NCBI GenBank assembly: GCA_963575645.1
Contig: OY754464.1
Span: 44,196,192 to 44,260,191, forward strand
Length of the DNA stretch: 64,000 nt
Reading direction: 5' to 3'
DNA from: Xanthostigma xanthostigma
Taxonomy: Eukaryota > Arthropoda > Insecta > Raphidioptera > Raphidiidae
Shown here piece by piece: positions 11,701 to 23,384 of the stretch. Made by a program: the position numbers and the translations under genes. Below the pieces are notes generated by a model. That model saw only the letters and a list, made by a program, of their open reading frames with translations, made no database searches and was not told the origin of the DNA. Position 1 is the stretch's first letter, and the number at the start of each line of letters is the position of its first letter.

Positions 11701-12332
11701 TGTAACAAAACTGCTGTAGTCTGTGGCGGAAATTATTTATTTACAAAATTAACTGTTTAACAAACAGTAAAAACACACAAACGAAAGCGTATAACGTTAA
11801 CAGAAATAACTAATAGTTCTAAATTATACAATGTAATACTAAGTAACAGAAAATGAAGAGTCGCTAAATTATGTACAAAGAAATATTTACAACACACAAC
11901 ACAGAGTTTATCAGCGCAATTGTCTATTCACTATAAGTTATTTATTGTAAAATCACTCACTAGAGTTATATTTATTTCCACAATATTGTAACAGAATTTA
12001 TGTTGTAATGCCAGAGCAAGCACAATTTATGTAACAAAGTTATCTGTAACCGACTGTACGTCCACTCACTGTTAACACGCTGTAACTGACTGAACTCAAC
12101 CGCCTCGAACCAAACCTCTGGCCGCCTTTTATAGATTTTGGTCTATGTTCTAGAACGTTCGAATCGTGATTTCCTGTCCTCTATACGCGTTCGGGTCTCC
12201 ACGGCCTGGTGCTGGCTACCTGCATTCATTGTTGCTTGTCTTTACATGCGTGGGCGCCTCTAATAAAACATAAAAAACAAGGACTTCATCAAAGAATTTT
12301 TGTTTTGGTTTAAAACTTCGGCTTTTATAACA
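11701..12332 (-). mobile_element. probable solo LTR, 632 bp
   Basis: Read on the minus strand, the segment starts TGTTATAAAAGCC and ends GTTTTGTTACA, giving TG...CA ends. It contains a TATA box (TCTATAAAAGG; plus-strand position about 12126-12136) and, about 40 bp downstream, TCAGT within GAGTTCAGTCAGTTAC, an arthropod initiator-type sequence. Flanking 4-mers are ATAT and ATCT, so a target duplication is only approximate. No internal retrotransposon sequence or second LTR was seen, so it would be a solo LTR. Alternatives are a host promoter or another repeat type. Confidence 0.5.
12085..12136 (-). promoter_or_regulatory. TATA box plus TCAGT initiator in the solo LTR
   Basis: On the minus strand TCTATAAAAGG is followed about 40 bp later by AGTTCAGTCAGTTAC. 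TATA spaced this way from a TCAGT initiator is the usual core promoter layout of insect LTRs. Confidence 0.45.
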
Positions 12333-13507
12333 ATCTGTCCTTGCCAATTCGGGTGTAAGCTTTTAGATGCCGCCATTTATTTATTTTTCACAAAAAAAAT
12401 AAAATCTTTGACTAAATCCTAGATTTACTATTAAACTAAAGATTTTTCTTTGTTTCATCGATTTTGGATAAGCCAGCACAAAGTTATGATGGTCACCGCA
12501 AAGCATTACCTACTTGTGAGAGGGGTCCAACAGATGGCTATAACTTTGACCAAAATTATTTTTTTTTCTGAAAATTTAGTGAAGTCTAGTGGAAATATTA
12601 TTAGCTTTATAAAATAAATTAAATTTTGTCGAAAAATTTTTTTTTTTAATTTTTTCTTGGCTCTGACTGCCCCTAGCCCCTTAAACAATATAAATAATTC
12701 GTTCCCCGCCCCAAAATGTTTCTGATTTTCAATAATATAAAAAAACTAAATTAAAAAAAAAAATCATCAAAATTGGAGCTGTTTCTGCGGAGTTCGAAGT
12801 TTTGCCTGTTTTATGTATTCATTGACGTGACTAGAACGTTTCGTTATTCGGCGGCAAGTACAATATTCATAATTCAACAATATTTGTAGTATTATTAATG
12901 TTAGTTGTTAATTATAAAATAAAAAAAAAACTGAACTTAAATCACTAGCACAGTAGGTACGACAAAATAGCAATGAATAATAAATTATATTTTTAAGTTG
13001 AGCTGCATAAATTTAACAAAGAGAATTTTAAGCACAAGAGAAACATTTGAGTGTACAAGAAGATAGAATGTTTTTATACAATAAACTTGGAAATGATCAT
13101 ATTATCGCAAGTAAAGAGGTTTCCACCTTATAAAGTCCAATCTTTGGTCTTATATATCTACAGACAAAAGGTATAATTTGTACCATCTTATGTCTATTTT
13201 CTCTCTGTCTCTTGTTCAATAACGAGTGCCGTCGTGTTGCCCAGACTAGCATGAAATGTCGCAGAGCCTTTGGCTGACTTCAAGCTACTGTGAGTCTCCT
13301 ATGAGACATAAACCATCACAGAATGACTCTAGGTACTATCGACATCAAAGTCAATGGATTTTTGAAGTAATACTATCGAGGTAGGGCAAATAGGTCTGAA
13401 TCAGACGAAAAGTGAAATGCTTTCCCTTCTCCGACTTCAATCGGCAGTTCAAAGGAAAGAGTGGGAGAATCGTTTCCACTCTATCTGTCAAATGCGTCAT
13501 GCGCACT
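12333..13507. other. unassigned AT-rich sequence
   Basis: Poly(A) and poly(T) runs near 12390, 12555, 12640 and 12750. No gene, array or palindrome was recognised. Confidence 0.4.
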
Positions 13508-13687
13508 CTACACTTGTAACATTTTCTCACAAGCGTCTAGTGCGCCTCGTCTATTGTCGCCGAACATTATCTGTTGTCGCATTGCATGTGTTGGTTGCAA
13601 AGAAATCTCTGGGTGGCTATTCTTCAAAATATACTGCAAGGTCTCAAATACGTTAACCCATGCGAAACCCAGCTTTCGCAAGCAAGT
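13508..13687 (-). other. candidate coding exon, about 59 codons, unidentified
   Basis: Between stop codons on the minus strand lies a frame of about 59 residues with ordinary protein composition, including RKLGFAWVNVFETLQYILK, then HAMRQQIMFGDNRRGALDAC. The preceding in-frame TAG is the end of ...AATACTAG, which could be a splice acceptor, and the terminal codon CAA is followed by GTGTAG, a possible donor. The plus-strand frames at 13417-13691 over the same bases have poorer composition. I do not recognise the family. It could be a host exon, a relic, or chance. Confidence 0.3.
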
Positions 13688-13690
13688 CTA

Positions 13691-15590
13691 GTATTCTAGT
13701 TTCAGGAATTAACCCCCCCTGAATGCAGTTGATGTCTCTTTTGTGTATAACTGACATTTCGACATTACCTACACGTTTTTCCTGTGTTGTAAAGTTTTAT
13801 TCCAAATAATTTATTTCAGTTTTGTTTTAAAATAAAGGAATTCTTATTATTATACACAAATGCAATATTTATCAGCAAATTCTAGGACCTAAAAAGTCTC
13901 ACTTCTAATGCGCACGAATCTCACGCATGTTTTTTTTTCTTTTACATAAAATAAAAGAAAGCTTTGAAAATTATATAGTCTTGGATTTGGTGCTACCTGC
14001 AAAAATTATTTTATAAGTGTGTAAACCGCGCCATCTATTTATATTTTTTACTCGCATAGTGACTTACAAAAACATATTATTTTTCATAGAGTGTAACAAA
14101 AATTAGAAATTTGTATTAGTGTATAATTTTGTACTTCGCTAAGTAACATTTCAAAATGTGTATATTTAATATTTACTATGTAATATGTACATTAATAAAC
14201 AATTTAGTGAAATCGTGGTTTTGTAATGTATGTTCTTGAAAACAATAAATATACCTATTAATTATGTTATTGTTTTAAATCTGCAGAATTTATTACACTT
14301 TTTAATGGATACAGCCAGTACTTTTTTTTCGACATTTCTTTTCACTTGTTTAAGAGAGTAGAGCACAACCACTTGATTTTTGCAAAATTCAAATTCATAT
14401 TAACCCAGTACACGATGTTGAAATCTTTTCATGTGCGCCTAGTCTTTTTGTTTTGTGTCAGAGTCAGACTTATTTTGTACTGTAATAATTAATTATTGTT
14501 TTAATCTTAAAAAATCAAACATGTAAATAAAATATGTCCTGTGTTTCGTGGCATATTTTTTTCATATTGAAAGGTGCCATTTTTTTTTCATTGACACAAC
14601 AAGAAAAATGTGATTTCGTGTGAACTAGGCTTAAGAAATAAACGTGTACTGTATTGATTTTGTTACATAAGAAAAGTGGGCAGATGGCAGTTCACATCAT
14701 CAAATTTCTTAATAACCACGCAGACAGTTATTATTGGTATCTAATATTGAAATCAGAGAAAAAATTGTTGCCTGTAAAAAACTGTAACCGCATTGGAAAA
14801 ACTGCGAGAAGATTGCGCTCAGCAAATTTAAAATGGTCATTAGACCATGGTAATGAGCTGTTTTCCTCGGTTCCCGACAATTTAATTCAACCGCCTCCTT
14901 TTTTCCATTAGCTCATTCTCCTTTGGGAACATCAAGCGTGCGGGCAATACGACTTCTTCCCTCTCTCTGTATTCCACTACTAGCACATAGTACCGTTTAC
15001 AATACATGCAAACACTCTGAGTACCTATATAACATAGTTCACTGCCACTAATCACTATCCGTTCACCTACTACAGATATTGTATCTAGGAACAAGAACAT
15101 AATAACAATAATCATTTATTATATTAGCCAATATATAGACATATTAGTATAAACATATTTATTATATATCAGATTTAACATTTTAGTGCAGGCAAATTAA
15201 ATTTAGAATGTTTATTAATTATTGTAGACAGAATTTTTCTCATTGGAAACGGCAAAGGGGCTTATAATGAACATAAAATAAAAATAAAAAAGTTTTAGAT
15301 ATTCAGTATTTTCAGTCAAAAACTTTTTTTTTTTAAATAAAATTCTGGAGTGAAAAATCATTGAACAGATTTCGTCCGGTGTTCATTTTTTTGTTTTTAC
15401 ATATATTTTTTGATACAATAATAAAAACATTACAGCCAATTGGGCGAAGGGAGTAGTTCAACTTCAAAAATATTGACATTTGATTATAACAAAGAAAAGT
15501 TTTGCTAGTAAGTTTAATTTAATTAACATTCTAAAATAGCTCAAGCATTTTCAAATTTGTAAAAATACGATATGTTTTGCGCACATACTA
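13691..15590. other. 1.9 kb without recognisable features
   Basis: AT-rich. The frames at 14654-14911 (plus) and 14882-15115 (minus) have no recognised domain and are not promoted to genes. AATAAA occurs several times but cannot be tied to a transcript. Confidence 0.4.
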
Positions 15591-17463
15591 TCTATACTAA
15601 TATTATAAAAAGAGAGGGCAAATTTTAAAAGTTTGTGTGTATGTAGAGGGTAATCTCCGGAACCACTGTACCTATTTGAAAAATTCTTTCATCGTTTGAA
15701 AGGTACATTACTCCTGACCAACATAGGTTATATATTATGTATATTATGTGCAAATTAGCTAAAGTTATGATGATATTCGTCAACTAAGCTGGAAAAAGTC
15801 GTACCTCTTGAGAGCTTCCACGACGTCCGCTGCGGGAATAGTTAAAGTTACACGAAAATAATGGACATATAGCTGAATTGTTCCTCTTGAAAAGTTCTAA
15901 AAAAAAAATTCCGCGACAGCATAATATATCTGTCTTCTATAAGGATAACTCACAAAAACCATTTTTATCTTTCAAATTTGATAAAAAATAATGAATTATT
16001 TAGGAAGCTGTTTTAACCGATATAGTGTTAATCTATATTTGAATTTAGTTTATTATTGTAAGTATTTAACAAAATAAATTATGTATTACGAGCAGGCCCT
16101 GGAAAAACAATGTATATTATAAACGTCAAAACAATTACGATTCGCGCTGTAAATCACCAATTTGGACTGTAAATTATTTAATTTGAAAGGAAAAGAGAGA
16201 ATAATATATTTTAAGTGAGTAGTTTTAAGTAATAATTCAGTCTTTTATATTTCTATTTTTTATGGTGTTTTTACATATAGCTCAGTCGACGGAATATTCT
16301 GTTTAGAATAACATTTTTTGCCTAAAGTTGTAGCTTGATAATTGAGAAACACGGCTTCAAGTCTCCCTCCCGGAAAAATTCAAGCCGTGTTTCTAAACTC
16401 TGTAAGGGGTCTCAAAATTTCTAGAAAACAGTCATTTAGAACGGTTAGTTTTAGGGCAAAAAAGTTCGTTATCAATCAGAAAACCGATTAAAATTCAAAC
16501 AATATTACGCATATAAATAACATGTTCTTTATAGATTTTTAAACTGAAAGTATACAGGCTGTCCCATTTTAATTGATCACCCTGAATAACTTTTGGCAGT
16601 GATGCTGAATGAAAAAAAGTTTATCTCATAGCATCTTCATTAAGAATATCTAACGAATCAATTTCATAACGTCACAGAGACTTGTCGACAAGAACATATG
16701 AGAGCATTCCGCATTCGAGAATCTATCTCTGAGCGGTCACAGAGACTCATTAGTCAGAACTTGCGTACGAATCAAGAGCGTGCCAGGAAAAGCAGTACTA
16801 AACGTAACCAAAGAATGATTAGGCAAAGAACTCATATGCTTGAAGTAAGATCAATGACAGAACAGCAATATGTTCAGGTTGTACACGCAGTTCGGTCTGT
16901 CTTCCAATACCATGCAGATAATACTCGTAACTACAGATATCCAAATTGGAAACAGGGACAAAGTGTGTAACAAATGGAAAGACGAAACTCAAGAAATTTG
17001 TTGCGCTGCGGGAAAGGTAGATTTAATAGGTATTCCTGAGCCACTGCAACTAATTAAAGGTCTCTTATTGGGAAATAATCCACTTTCGACACATTTCCTA
17101 AATAATACTAGACGTTACAATACCATTTTTCAAATGACTTCCTTCGGGGCGAATAAAGTTAGGGAAGATTATTTTTTGCCTACCTTTAAAGTTCATGGAC
17201 AGTCTACTTCCTTCCGCAGGTAACAATGCACAATACTTACAAATATGTCTGTCTGAACAAAATCAAGTTAACGCACTATCACATATGGTATCTAATTTGA
17301 AAGTAGAACTAATAGTACCGCTTCAGCAAACTTTACATGAACATAACAGTTACATTCAATCTTTTAAGTACAACTTGGACAATAATACAGACTCAGAAGA
17401 ATTACAACTAATAATCCACGCAGATCGTCGTCCCGCAAATACACCTAGAGAGAAAAGTATAAT

Positions 17464-19146
17464 CAGTGGCGGATCCAGGGGGGGGTTCGGATCCAAACCC
17501 CCCCTTCCAGAGAATCAAAACTCCCCAATTTGAAAGTTTATGATTCCTACTGTATCGTTCCTAACCTTATGAATCCATTTACGAAAGACTTTCGTGTTTA
17601 TGTTGGTCCTGCATTTTTAAGTCTATTGCTTTCCTTGCTTCCCATCCCTATTTCTGGTAACCGATCCTTCATTGTGTCCCAGTCTTGAATGTATTTTTTT
17701 AGGGAATAAGATGCTGGCACATGGGTTAAACCCTGAAGCCATAGGTTGCGGTTTAAAAAAAAATACTTTCAATTGGCCCAAAAGACAAAACGTTTTAAGG
17801 GATGAAATTTCTAAAATGACAAAGAAGAGTGAGCGCAGGAAAAAAAATTGATGTCTATTTGCCCAACGAGATGGGCTCAGTCGTACGAAGCAGTATCAAC
17901 TTATGTAGAACTTCAACCGGCTGTAATTGATGCTTTGGAAATAATTAAAACATGGAAAGATAGAGATACTTCACAAAACGCTTCTCAACTGTTGACGGCA
18001 ATCCTAACGTTTGAATTTCTAGTGAACTGTCGTATAATGTAGTCGATCAATTCTGTCGTTTTGCCTCTGAGTAGAGAAATGAAGTTGAAAAATCAAGACT
18101 TAGGAGAAATTTCAAAATTGTATGATGATGCTCTGAATGACTTCAAAGATAAGGGAGAAAACGCTTTCATGTCATTTATGAAAATGTCGCTAAAATTTGT
18201 TTCGAGTATGAGATCGAAATGAAAATGCCTCACCAATGCAGTCGACAAAAAAATCGCTGCAAAGTTGGAACACAGAAAGTTGAAGATTACTACAGAATTG
18301 CATTTTATATTCCATTCATCGATATTTACATTTCTCATCTTCAAAGCCGTTTCGAGCAACATAAATCAATTTTCCAAAGTTTCGGACAATTATTCCCTAA
18401 ACATCAATTTGACGAAAAAAAATGAGCAGACCTTTACAAATTTTATGACGGAATTATTGAATTGTTCAGAGGGAAATTTCATCTCAGAAATGAAAATGTG
18501 GAGACAACGAATCTGCGATCTGAACATCCAGAATGCTTTCGCAGCATTATCAGTGAGTAGTTTTGAATTCCATCATTTATTTAGAAATAAACTTCGTGTT
18601 CAGAACCTTAACGCACAGAATTTTACAGGTGATTAATGAAAAGACATTCGAAAACGTCAACACAATCTTACGAGTTCTGGCAGTATTACCGGTAACAACA
18701 GAAACTCCAGAACGATCATTTTCGACCTTACGGAGGTTAAAGACTTATCTGAGAAACACTATGGGGCAAGAGTGCCTCAATGGACTTGCTTCTTTAAACA
18801 TTCACCATCAAATAGATCTGAGGACGAAATTCTTCAAACTTTTTTCAAAAAGCCTCGGAAATTGCAGAATACATCAAAATCAATGTAGCTTTGGTTCACT
18901 TCAATTTTTTTATTTTATTGAACATGTTGCTCTTATTGTAAAGATAGAATTCATTTTATTGTATTTCATATAAACGAGTGTGTTGGTAGAATTGACTTGA
19001 ACTTCGCATGTACATAATACACTATGGAATAATTTATATATACAAAATGATCTCAAAAAACTGCATATTAGTTGGAAAAACATTTTTCGCAAAAGAAGTA
19101 AAAATTTTTCAAGACCCCCCCTGCCGTAATCCTGAATCCGCCACTG
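17464..19146 (+). mobile_element. hAT-superfamily transposon nested in the Helitron
   Basis: The ends are CAGTGGCGGATCCAGG at 17464 and, inverted, AATCCGCCACTG ending at 19146, flanked by an 8-bp target duplication with one mismatch (AGTATAAT at 17456-17463, GGTATAAT at 19147-19154). An 8-bp duplication and CAGTGGCGGA-type ends are hAT characters. G/C runs lie just inside both ends. The Helitron protein continues across the insertion (NTPREK before, YNARTTNEV after). Transposase remnants lie at 17848-18840. Confidence 0.9.
17848..18840 (+). pseudogene. hAT transposase remnant
   Basis: The remnant starts with CPTRWAQSYEAV (17848-18042), continues after a stop with a segment ending VEDYYRIAFYIPFIDIYIS (18219-18425), and ends with the hAT C-terminal dimerisation pattern RVLAVLPVTTETPERSFSTL then KTYLRNTMGQECLNGLASLN (18660-18810). 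Frames change at least twice and stops occur near 18042 and 18220. The pattern matches hAT transposases with a DUF4371-type central domain. No zinc-finger N-terminus was found. Non-functional. Confidence 0.85.
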
Positions 19147-20034
19147 GGTATAATGCTCGTACCACTAATGAAGTTGCTGTTCTTTTATTAAATGAAGACA
19201 AAAGACCAAGAGACATAATTTTACAGGGTCAGGATGGAAAATTACGAAGGATTTCAGAATTGCATAGATCCTATGAACCTTTACAATACCCTTTTCTTTG
19301 CCGAAGACGTGAAGATGGTTATTGTCTGAACATACCACAAGTAAATTCAGCGCGTAATAAGACTGTCACATGCATGGAGTTTTATGCATATATGTTTATG
19401 ATTAGAGCAGACAGCTTGAATACGTTACATTATTTCAGAATTTATTTAACCAATATTGTGTTGATATGATGATGGCTAAGATAATTTCTGAGCGACTTAA
19501 TTTTATCCGCAGAAATCAAACTTAGAGCTGAAAACTATATCCATCTAAAAGATGCTGTAAATCAAGATCAGAACGTAAATGCGCAAAATATTGGTCAACA
19601 CATAATATTACCCGCAACATTGACAGGCTCTCCCAGATACATGTACGAAAAGACGCAAGATGCAACGACATACGTCCGAAACGTTGGCAGACTCGATTTG
19701 TTTAATTCCGAATGGCCTGAAATTAAAAGGGAATTATTCTCGGGCAAAGATCCTACGATAGACATGACATTATGGCACGTGTGTTTAAATTAAAGGTAAG
19801 TTAACAAAAAGCAACATTTTTGGTACCACAAAAGCTTACATATTTAGTATTGAATGACAGAAGAGGGGATTACCTCACGTGCATATTCTGTTATAGCTTG
19901 AAACCAAAATAAACCCTGACGAGATTGATTACATAATATCAGCCGAGTTTCCAGATCCTCAACGGGATCCTTTATAATTTGATATTGTGGTTAAAAACAA
20001 GACCCATGGCCCATGTATAACATAAATTCTTCCT

Positions 20035-20460
20035 TAAATAAAATTATCGACCAATTTTTCAGACAATATATTAACAAAAAATATATAATTAATACATTAA
20101 CGTTTTAGTCCGGACTTGGACCTTCCTCAGAACTGATCTAAAAAAATATAAAAAATAATTAATATTTAAAATCTAATTCGCTTTTTATAGAATCTTTCAA
20201 AATTATTACTGATTTTCAAAATAGATTATTTTTTCACTATTTTGAAAATCAGTAATAATTTTGAAAGATTCTATAAAAAGCGAATTAGATTTTAAATATT
20301 AATTATTTTTTATATTTTTTTAGATCAGTCCAAGAAGGTCCAAATCCGGATTGAAACGTAATGTATTAATTATATATTTTTTGTTAATATATTGTCTGAA
20401 AAATTGGTCGATAATTTTATTTATTGAAGAGTTCTAATCAGACGTTAATCAAAGATTTGA
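20035..20460. mobile_element. inverted Penelope-derived insertion with 13-bp target duplication
   Basis: Perfect 13-bp direct repeats ATAAATTCTTCCT flank the insertion (20022-20034 and 20461-20473). Inside, 20035-20423 is a palindrome with outer arms TAAATAAAATTATCGACCAA and complement and a short AT-rich loop near 20228. The arm sequence matches the end of the Penelope-like fragment at 35338-35500. Each arm carries a damaged hammerhead-like core. Removing the insert plus one target copy restores the Helitron coding frame around CMSNGICSKKYPR. The remaining 37 bp at 20424-20460 are unique. An inverted dimer of an element terminus is an arrangement known for Penelope-like elements. Confidence 0.8.
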
Positions 20461-21575
20461 ATAAATTCTTCCTGCATGAGCAATGGAATTTGTAGTAAGA
20501 AATACCCACGAAAACTTGTAGCTGGGACGGAAACAGGGGTGGATGGTTATCCAGTTTATCGTCGAAGAAGCCCTGAAGACGGCGGCAATGACATTGACAG
20601 AGGAGAGGAAGTCAATGTTAATAATAAATGGGCAGTTCCATATTCCCTAGCACTATGCAGAAGCTTTAATACACACATCAATGTTGAGTATTGTCAGTCA
20701 GTTAAAGCGGTTAAATATATCTGCAAATATATCAATAAAGGATCCGACCAGGCTACTGTCTCTGTCGAAAAAACAAAATGAGATCGTTATATTAGCACAT
20801 CAGAAGCTGTTTGGAGAATTCTCGAGTTTCACATTCATGAGAGGTATCCAACAGTAATCCATTGCGCCTAGAAAACGGTCAGAGAGTGTACTTCACAGAA
20901 AACAATTTCCAACAAAGAATTGAAAGCCCTCCTGCAACAACACTTACGGCGTTTTTTGATTTATGCAGCACAAATGATTTCGCAAAGACTTTATTGTACC
21001 ACGAAGTTCCTCAGTACTGTTCTCGAAGAAAACGGGGACAAGAAGTCGAAAGGTATTCTTGGATTAAAAAAGACTCAGCTTTTGATAGAATGTATAGTAT
21101 TCATCTTAGCCAATCTGAATGCTTTCATTTAAGAATTCTTTTACAACATGTTCGTGGTCCAACATCTTTTCAAAGTCTTTTGACAGTTAATAGACAGGTG
21201 ATGCCAACCTATTAAGCAGTCTAAAGAACTTGGCCTTATTGAAGACGACGAACATTGGAAGTATATCTTAGCTGATGCTGTACTTTCGGATTCGGCTCCT
21301 AAACTGAGAGAATTGCGCTCATTTAAAAAAGATCTCTGTGAAGACATATTGTACAGAACGCACCAGCAAAATAACTATGACGGTATGCCATTATCAGATG
21401 ATATAATAAACCAAGGCTTAATTCAAATAGAAGACAAAATTTATTAAGTGAAAAGTCATTAAGAGACTTTGACTTGCCGTCACCGCAGAGAATCAACGAA
21501 AGCGATTCGTAAGGACAATATTGGTGCATGATTGCAACCAACTGAGTACGTTTGTGATCACGTATATATTATAAT

Positions 21576-22278
21576 ACTAGCGGTCCCGCCCGGTTTCACC
21601 CGGGTGCAAAAGAACGAATAGGAAAGGAAGGGACATGAGTACGCACATTCATCTTAGTTTACCGAGATGAATGTTGTGTCCAAACTTCAAAATGGTCGGA
21701 GTTACTGTTCAAAAGTTTTTGTCGTTAAAAAGCAGTATTTATACTTTAAAAACACTGTAGGAAAATTATTTTTATATAGGTACCTATAGTTGTAACAGTT
21801 TTCAAATGAGCTATTAATTAGATTTATTTAATTTTAATAAGTCGTAATAAAATTTAAAAAAATTGAAATGTAAGCCTTAGAAGAAAGCAATGTAGAAAAT
21901 AAAAAAAAAATAAAAATATATTTGCCGACGTGGGGCTTGAACCCAAGACCCTGGCATTTAGAGTAATACGCTCTACCGACTGAGCTATCCGGGCTTGTTA
22001 ACGTTACGCGCTAATATTGCAATATTTAGTTAAGGCATTTCACCTGATAATATTTGTCAGACGTAGTAATTTTGAGATACATCTTGCAACATTTTTTATT
22101 AATGTTCCGCTCCAATTGGTCTTAGCGTGATATTATATAGCCTGTAGCCTTCCTCGATAAATGGGCTATCCAACAAAAATGTTTTTTTTTTTCAATTCGA
22201 ACCAATAGTTTCTGAGATTAGCGCGTTCAACCAACCAAACAAACAAACAAACTCTTCAGCTTTATATATTAGTATAGA
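21576..22278 (-). mobile_element. Helitron-like non-autonomous element carrying a tRNA-like sequence
   Basis: On the minus strand it begins TCTATACTAATATATAAAGC, followed by a TTTG-repeat stretch, and ends CACCCGGGTGAAACCGGGCG followed by GGACCGCTAGT. CACCCGGGTG near the end is a 10-bp palindrome. These ends fit the Helitron-like elements widespread in insect genomes. There is no protein. A degenerate tRNA-Lys-like sequence lies inside at 21924-21994 in the same orientation. Confidence 0.7.
21924..21994 (-). pseudogene. tRNA-Lys-like pseudogene
   Basis: The minus strand reads GCCCGGATAGCTCAGTCGGT then AGAGC, matching the 5' half of insect tRNA-Lys including box A, and GGGTTCAAGCCCC covers the T arm and box B. 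Aligned to tRNA-Lys(CTT), the anticodon position reads CTA. The anticodon stem (TATTA against TGCCA) and the acceptor stem (GCCCGGA against ACGTCGGC end) do not pair well. It is therefore a pseudogene, not an amber-reading tRNA. Confidence 0.75.
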
Positions 22279-22329
22279 TAGAAGTTTTGCGAGCCTGTGT
22301 GTATGTGGAGTGTTTGTACACATCTTTTT

Positions 22330-22505
22330 TTAGGGTTCCGTACCCGTAGGGTGCTCAACGGGACCCTATTACTAAGCCTCCGCTGTCCGTCCGTCCGTCT
22401 GTCTGTCCGTCTCTGTGAGCGGGCTGTATCTCAAGAAACGTATTAGGTAGAGAGTTGAAATTTTCACAGAGTGTGTATTTCTATTGCCGCTACAAATAAT
22501 TTAAA
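22330..22505 (+). repeat. GGGTTCCGTACCC-type dispersed module
   Basis: It starts TTTAGGGTTCCGTACCCGTA, continues ACGGGACCCTATTACTAAG and a CCGT/CTGT-rich stretch (22384-22412), then TTGAAATTTTCACAGAG. I know this module as a common interspersed sequence in insect genomes, but its parent element is not evident here. It is followed directly by a composite-repeat tail in minus orientation. Confidence 0.5.
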
Positions 22506-22549
22506 ATAATTAAAAAACCCCTAAAACTCCCAAAAGAGGAGCAAACTAA

Positions 22550-23215
22550 GTTTTTTGCTTATAATTCGCTCAATTTAAATCAGATCATTTCGAGACCTGT
22601 CTTAAACGAAAGAGGAGAAAATTTTACATAGATTTTGTATAATAGAATTCGTCTAAACACTTTTTTTATACAGCTTTATATAGAAAACAAGCTGTATAAA
22701 ATCAATTTTGTCTAATACATAGCATACACGAATCGTCTGTCTTCGTTTCTTGCATACTTGTACTATGGGAATTTAAAGATGGCGTATGTTCTGTCTTAAA
22801 ATTAAAAGGTTGCATTTGTTCAAAAACGAATGTCATTTCAAATATTAGTCAGTCTTTTGACATTAGTATTTTGTGAAATGCAACGCCTTTTGAGTTAAAG
22901 ATTTGAATAACTAATTAATTATAAGAACATATTACTTTGACAGATGCAAACGTTATTTTTGACATTTTTTACCATTCCAACACTATGGATGAGCGGAATG
23001 AAACCAAATTTTGGGTGGATGTTTGATATGCAAATATGAAGAGGCATATTGTTTTTGAGGGACGTCGGCGAAAGCGCAAAAGAAATATATATTATAATGT
23101 TGTTTTTATAAGATAATAGTATACTTTTCATAACGGTTTATTATTTTGTTTGACAGGAGTTTTGTAAAATAATTTTTGAAAAAAATTGGCGCATCAAAAC
23201 TTTATATTATTTTAT
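22550..23215 (-). repeat. composite repeat: tail, cap and first tandem unit
   Basis: On the minus strand the order is tandem unit (about 23040-23215), cap (CATATCAAACATCCACCCAA near 23018-23037), then the tail with GTATAAAAAAAGTGTTTAGA and CTCTTTCGTTTAAGACAGG (22600-22680). It matches 63215-63960 inverted. Small open frames here are shadows of the repeat. Confidence 0.75.
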
Positions 23216-23384
23216 TCTACACGAAATTTTAGTAAAAATAGTTTATAATATAAAAAGGGGAATTATAAAACGGTCGAATAAAAAAAAAACTTGGTGACTG
23301 ATGATGAGATACTGTTTTAATAACTTGAGATATTAAAATAATAGCAAATGTGGAGTTTTTAAAAAAACATTTCCGGGGTAAAAA

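Larger units (their letters stand above)
15591..21555 (+). mobile_element. decayed Helitron, 3'-truncated, with nested insertions
   Basis: The left end TCTATACTAATATTATAAAA is the end seen on insect Helitron-like elements, and the first roughly 770 bp match the non-autonomous element at 26042-27035. Coding remnants of the Helitron N-terminal and Rep region run from about 16600 to 21555. The helicase part and the right end are missing; the sequence runs into another Helitron-like element at 21576. A hAT element (17464-19146) and a Penelope-derived segment (20035-20460) are inserted in it, each with target duplications. Confidence 0.75.
16600..21555 (+). pseudogene. Helitron Rep/helicase-like protein, multiply broken
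   Basis: In order along the plus strand: an Arg-rich N-terminal segment (16698-16970); a segment with CNKWKDETQEICCAAGKVDL and HFLNNTRRYNTIFQMTSFGA (16870-17223), the classic Helitron N-terminal pattern; SLLPSAGNNAQYLQI onward (17195-17455); after the hAT insertion, RPRDIILQGQDG and LHRSYEPLQYPFLC (19149-19440); frame-shifted LRAENYIHLKDAV near 19510 and GSPRYMYEKTQDA near 19630; then GVDGYPVYRRRSPEDGG and SVKAVKYICKYINKGSD (20476-20781); then ENGQRVYFTENN and LRILLQHVRGPTSF (20862-21215); and LIEDDEHWKYILADA to about 21450. At least five frame changes or stops are needed to join these. The SF1 helicase domain is absent. It is non-functional. Confidence 0.85.

Noticed and set aside
13417-13691. 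79- and 76-codon plus-strand frames
   Set aside because: The minus-strand frame over the same bases has more protein-like composition; the plus frames are probably shadows.
21924-21994. Functional amber suppressor tRNA
   Set aside because: Acceptor and anticodon stems do not pair; it sits inside a mobile element.
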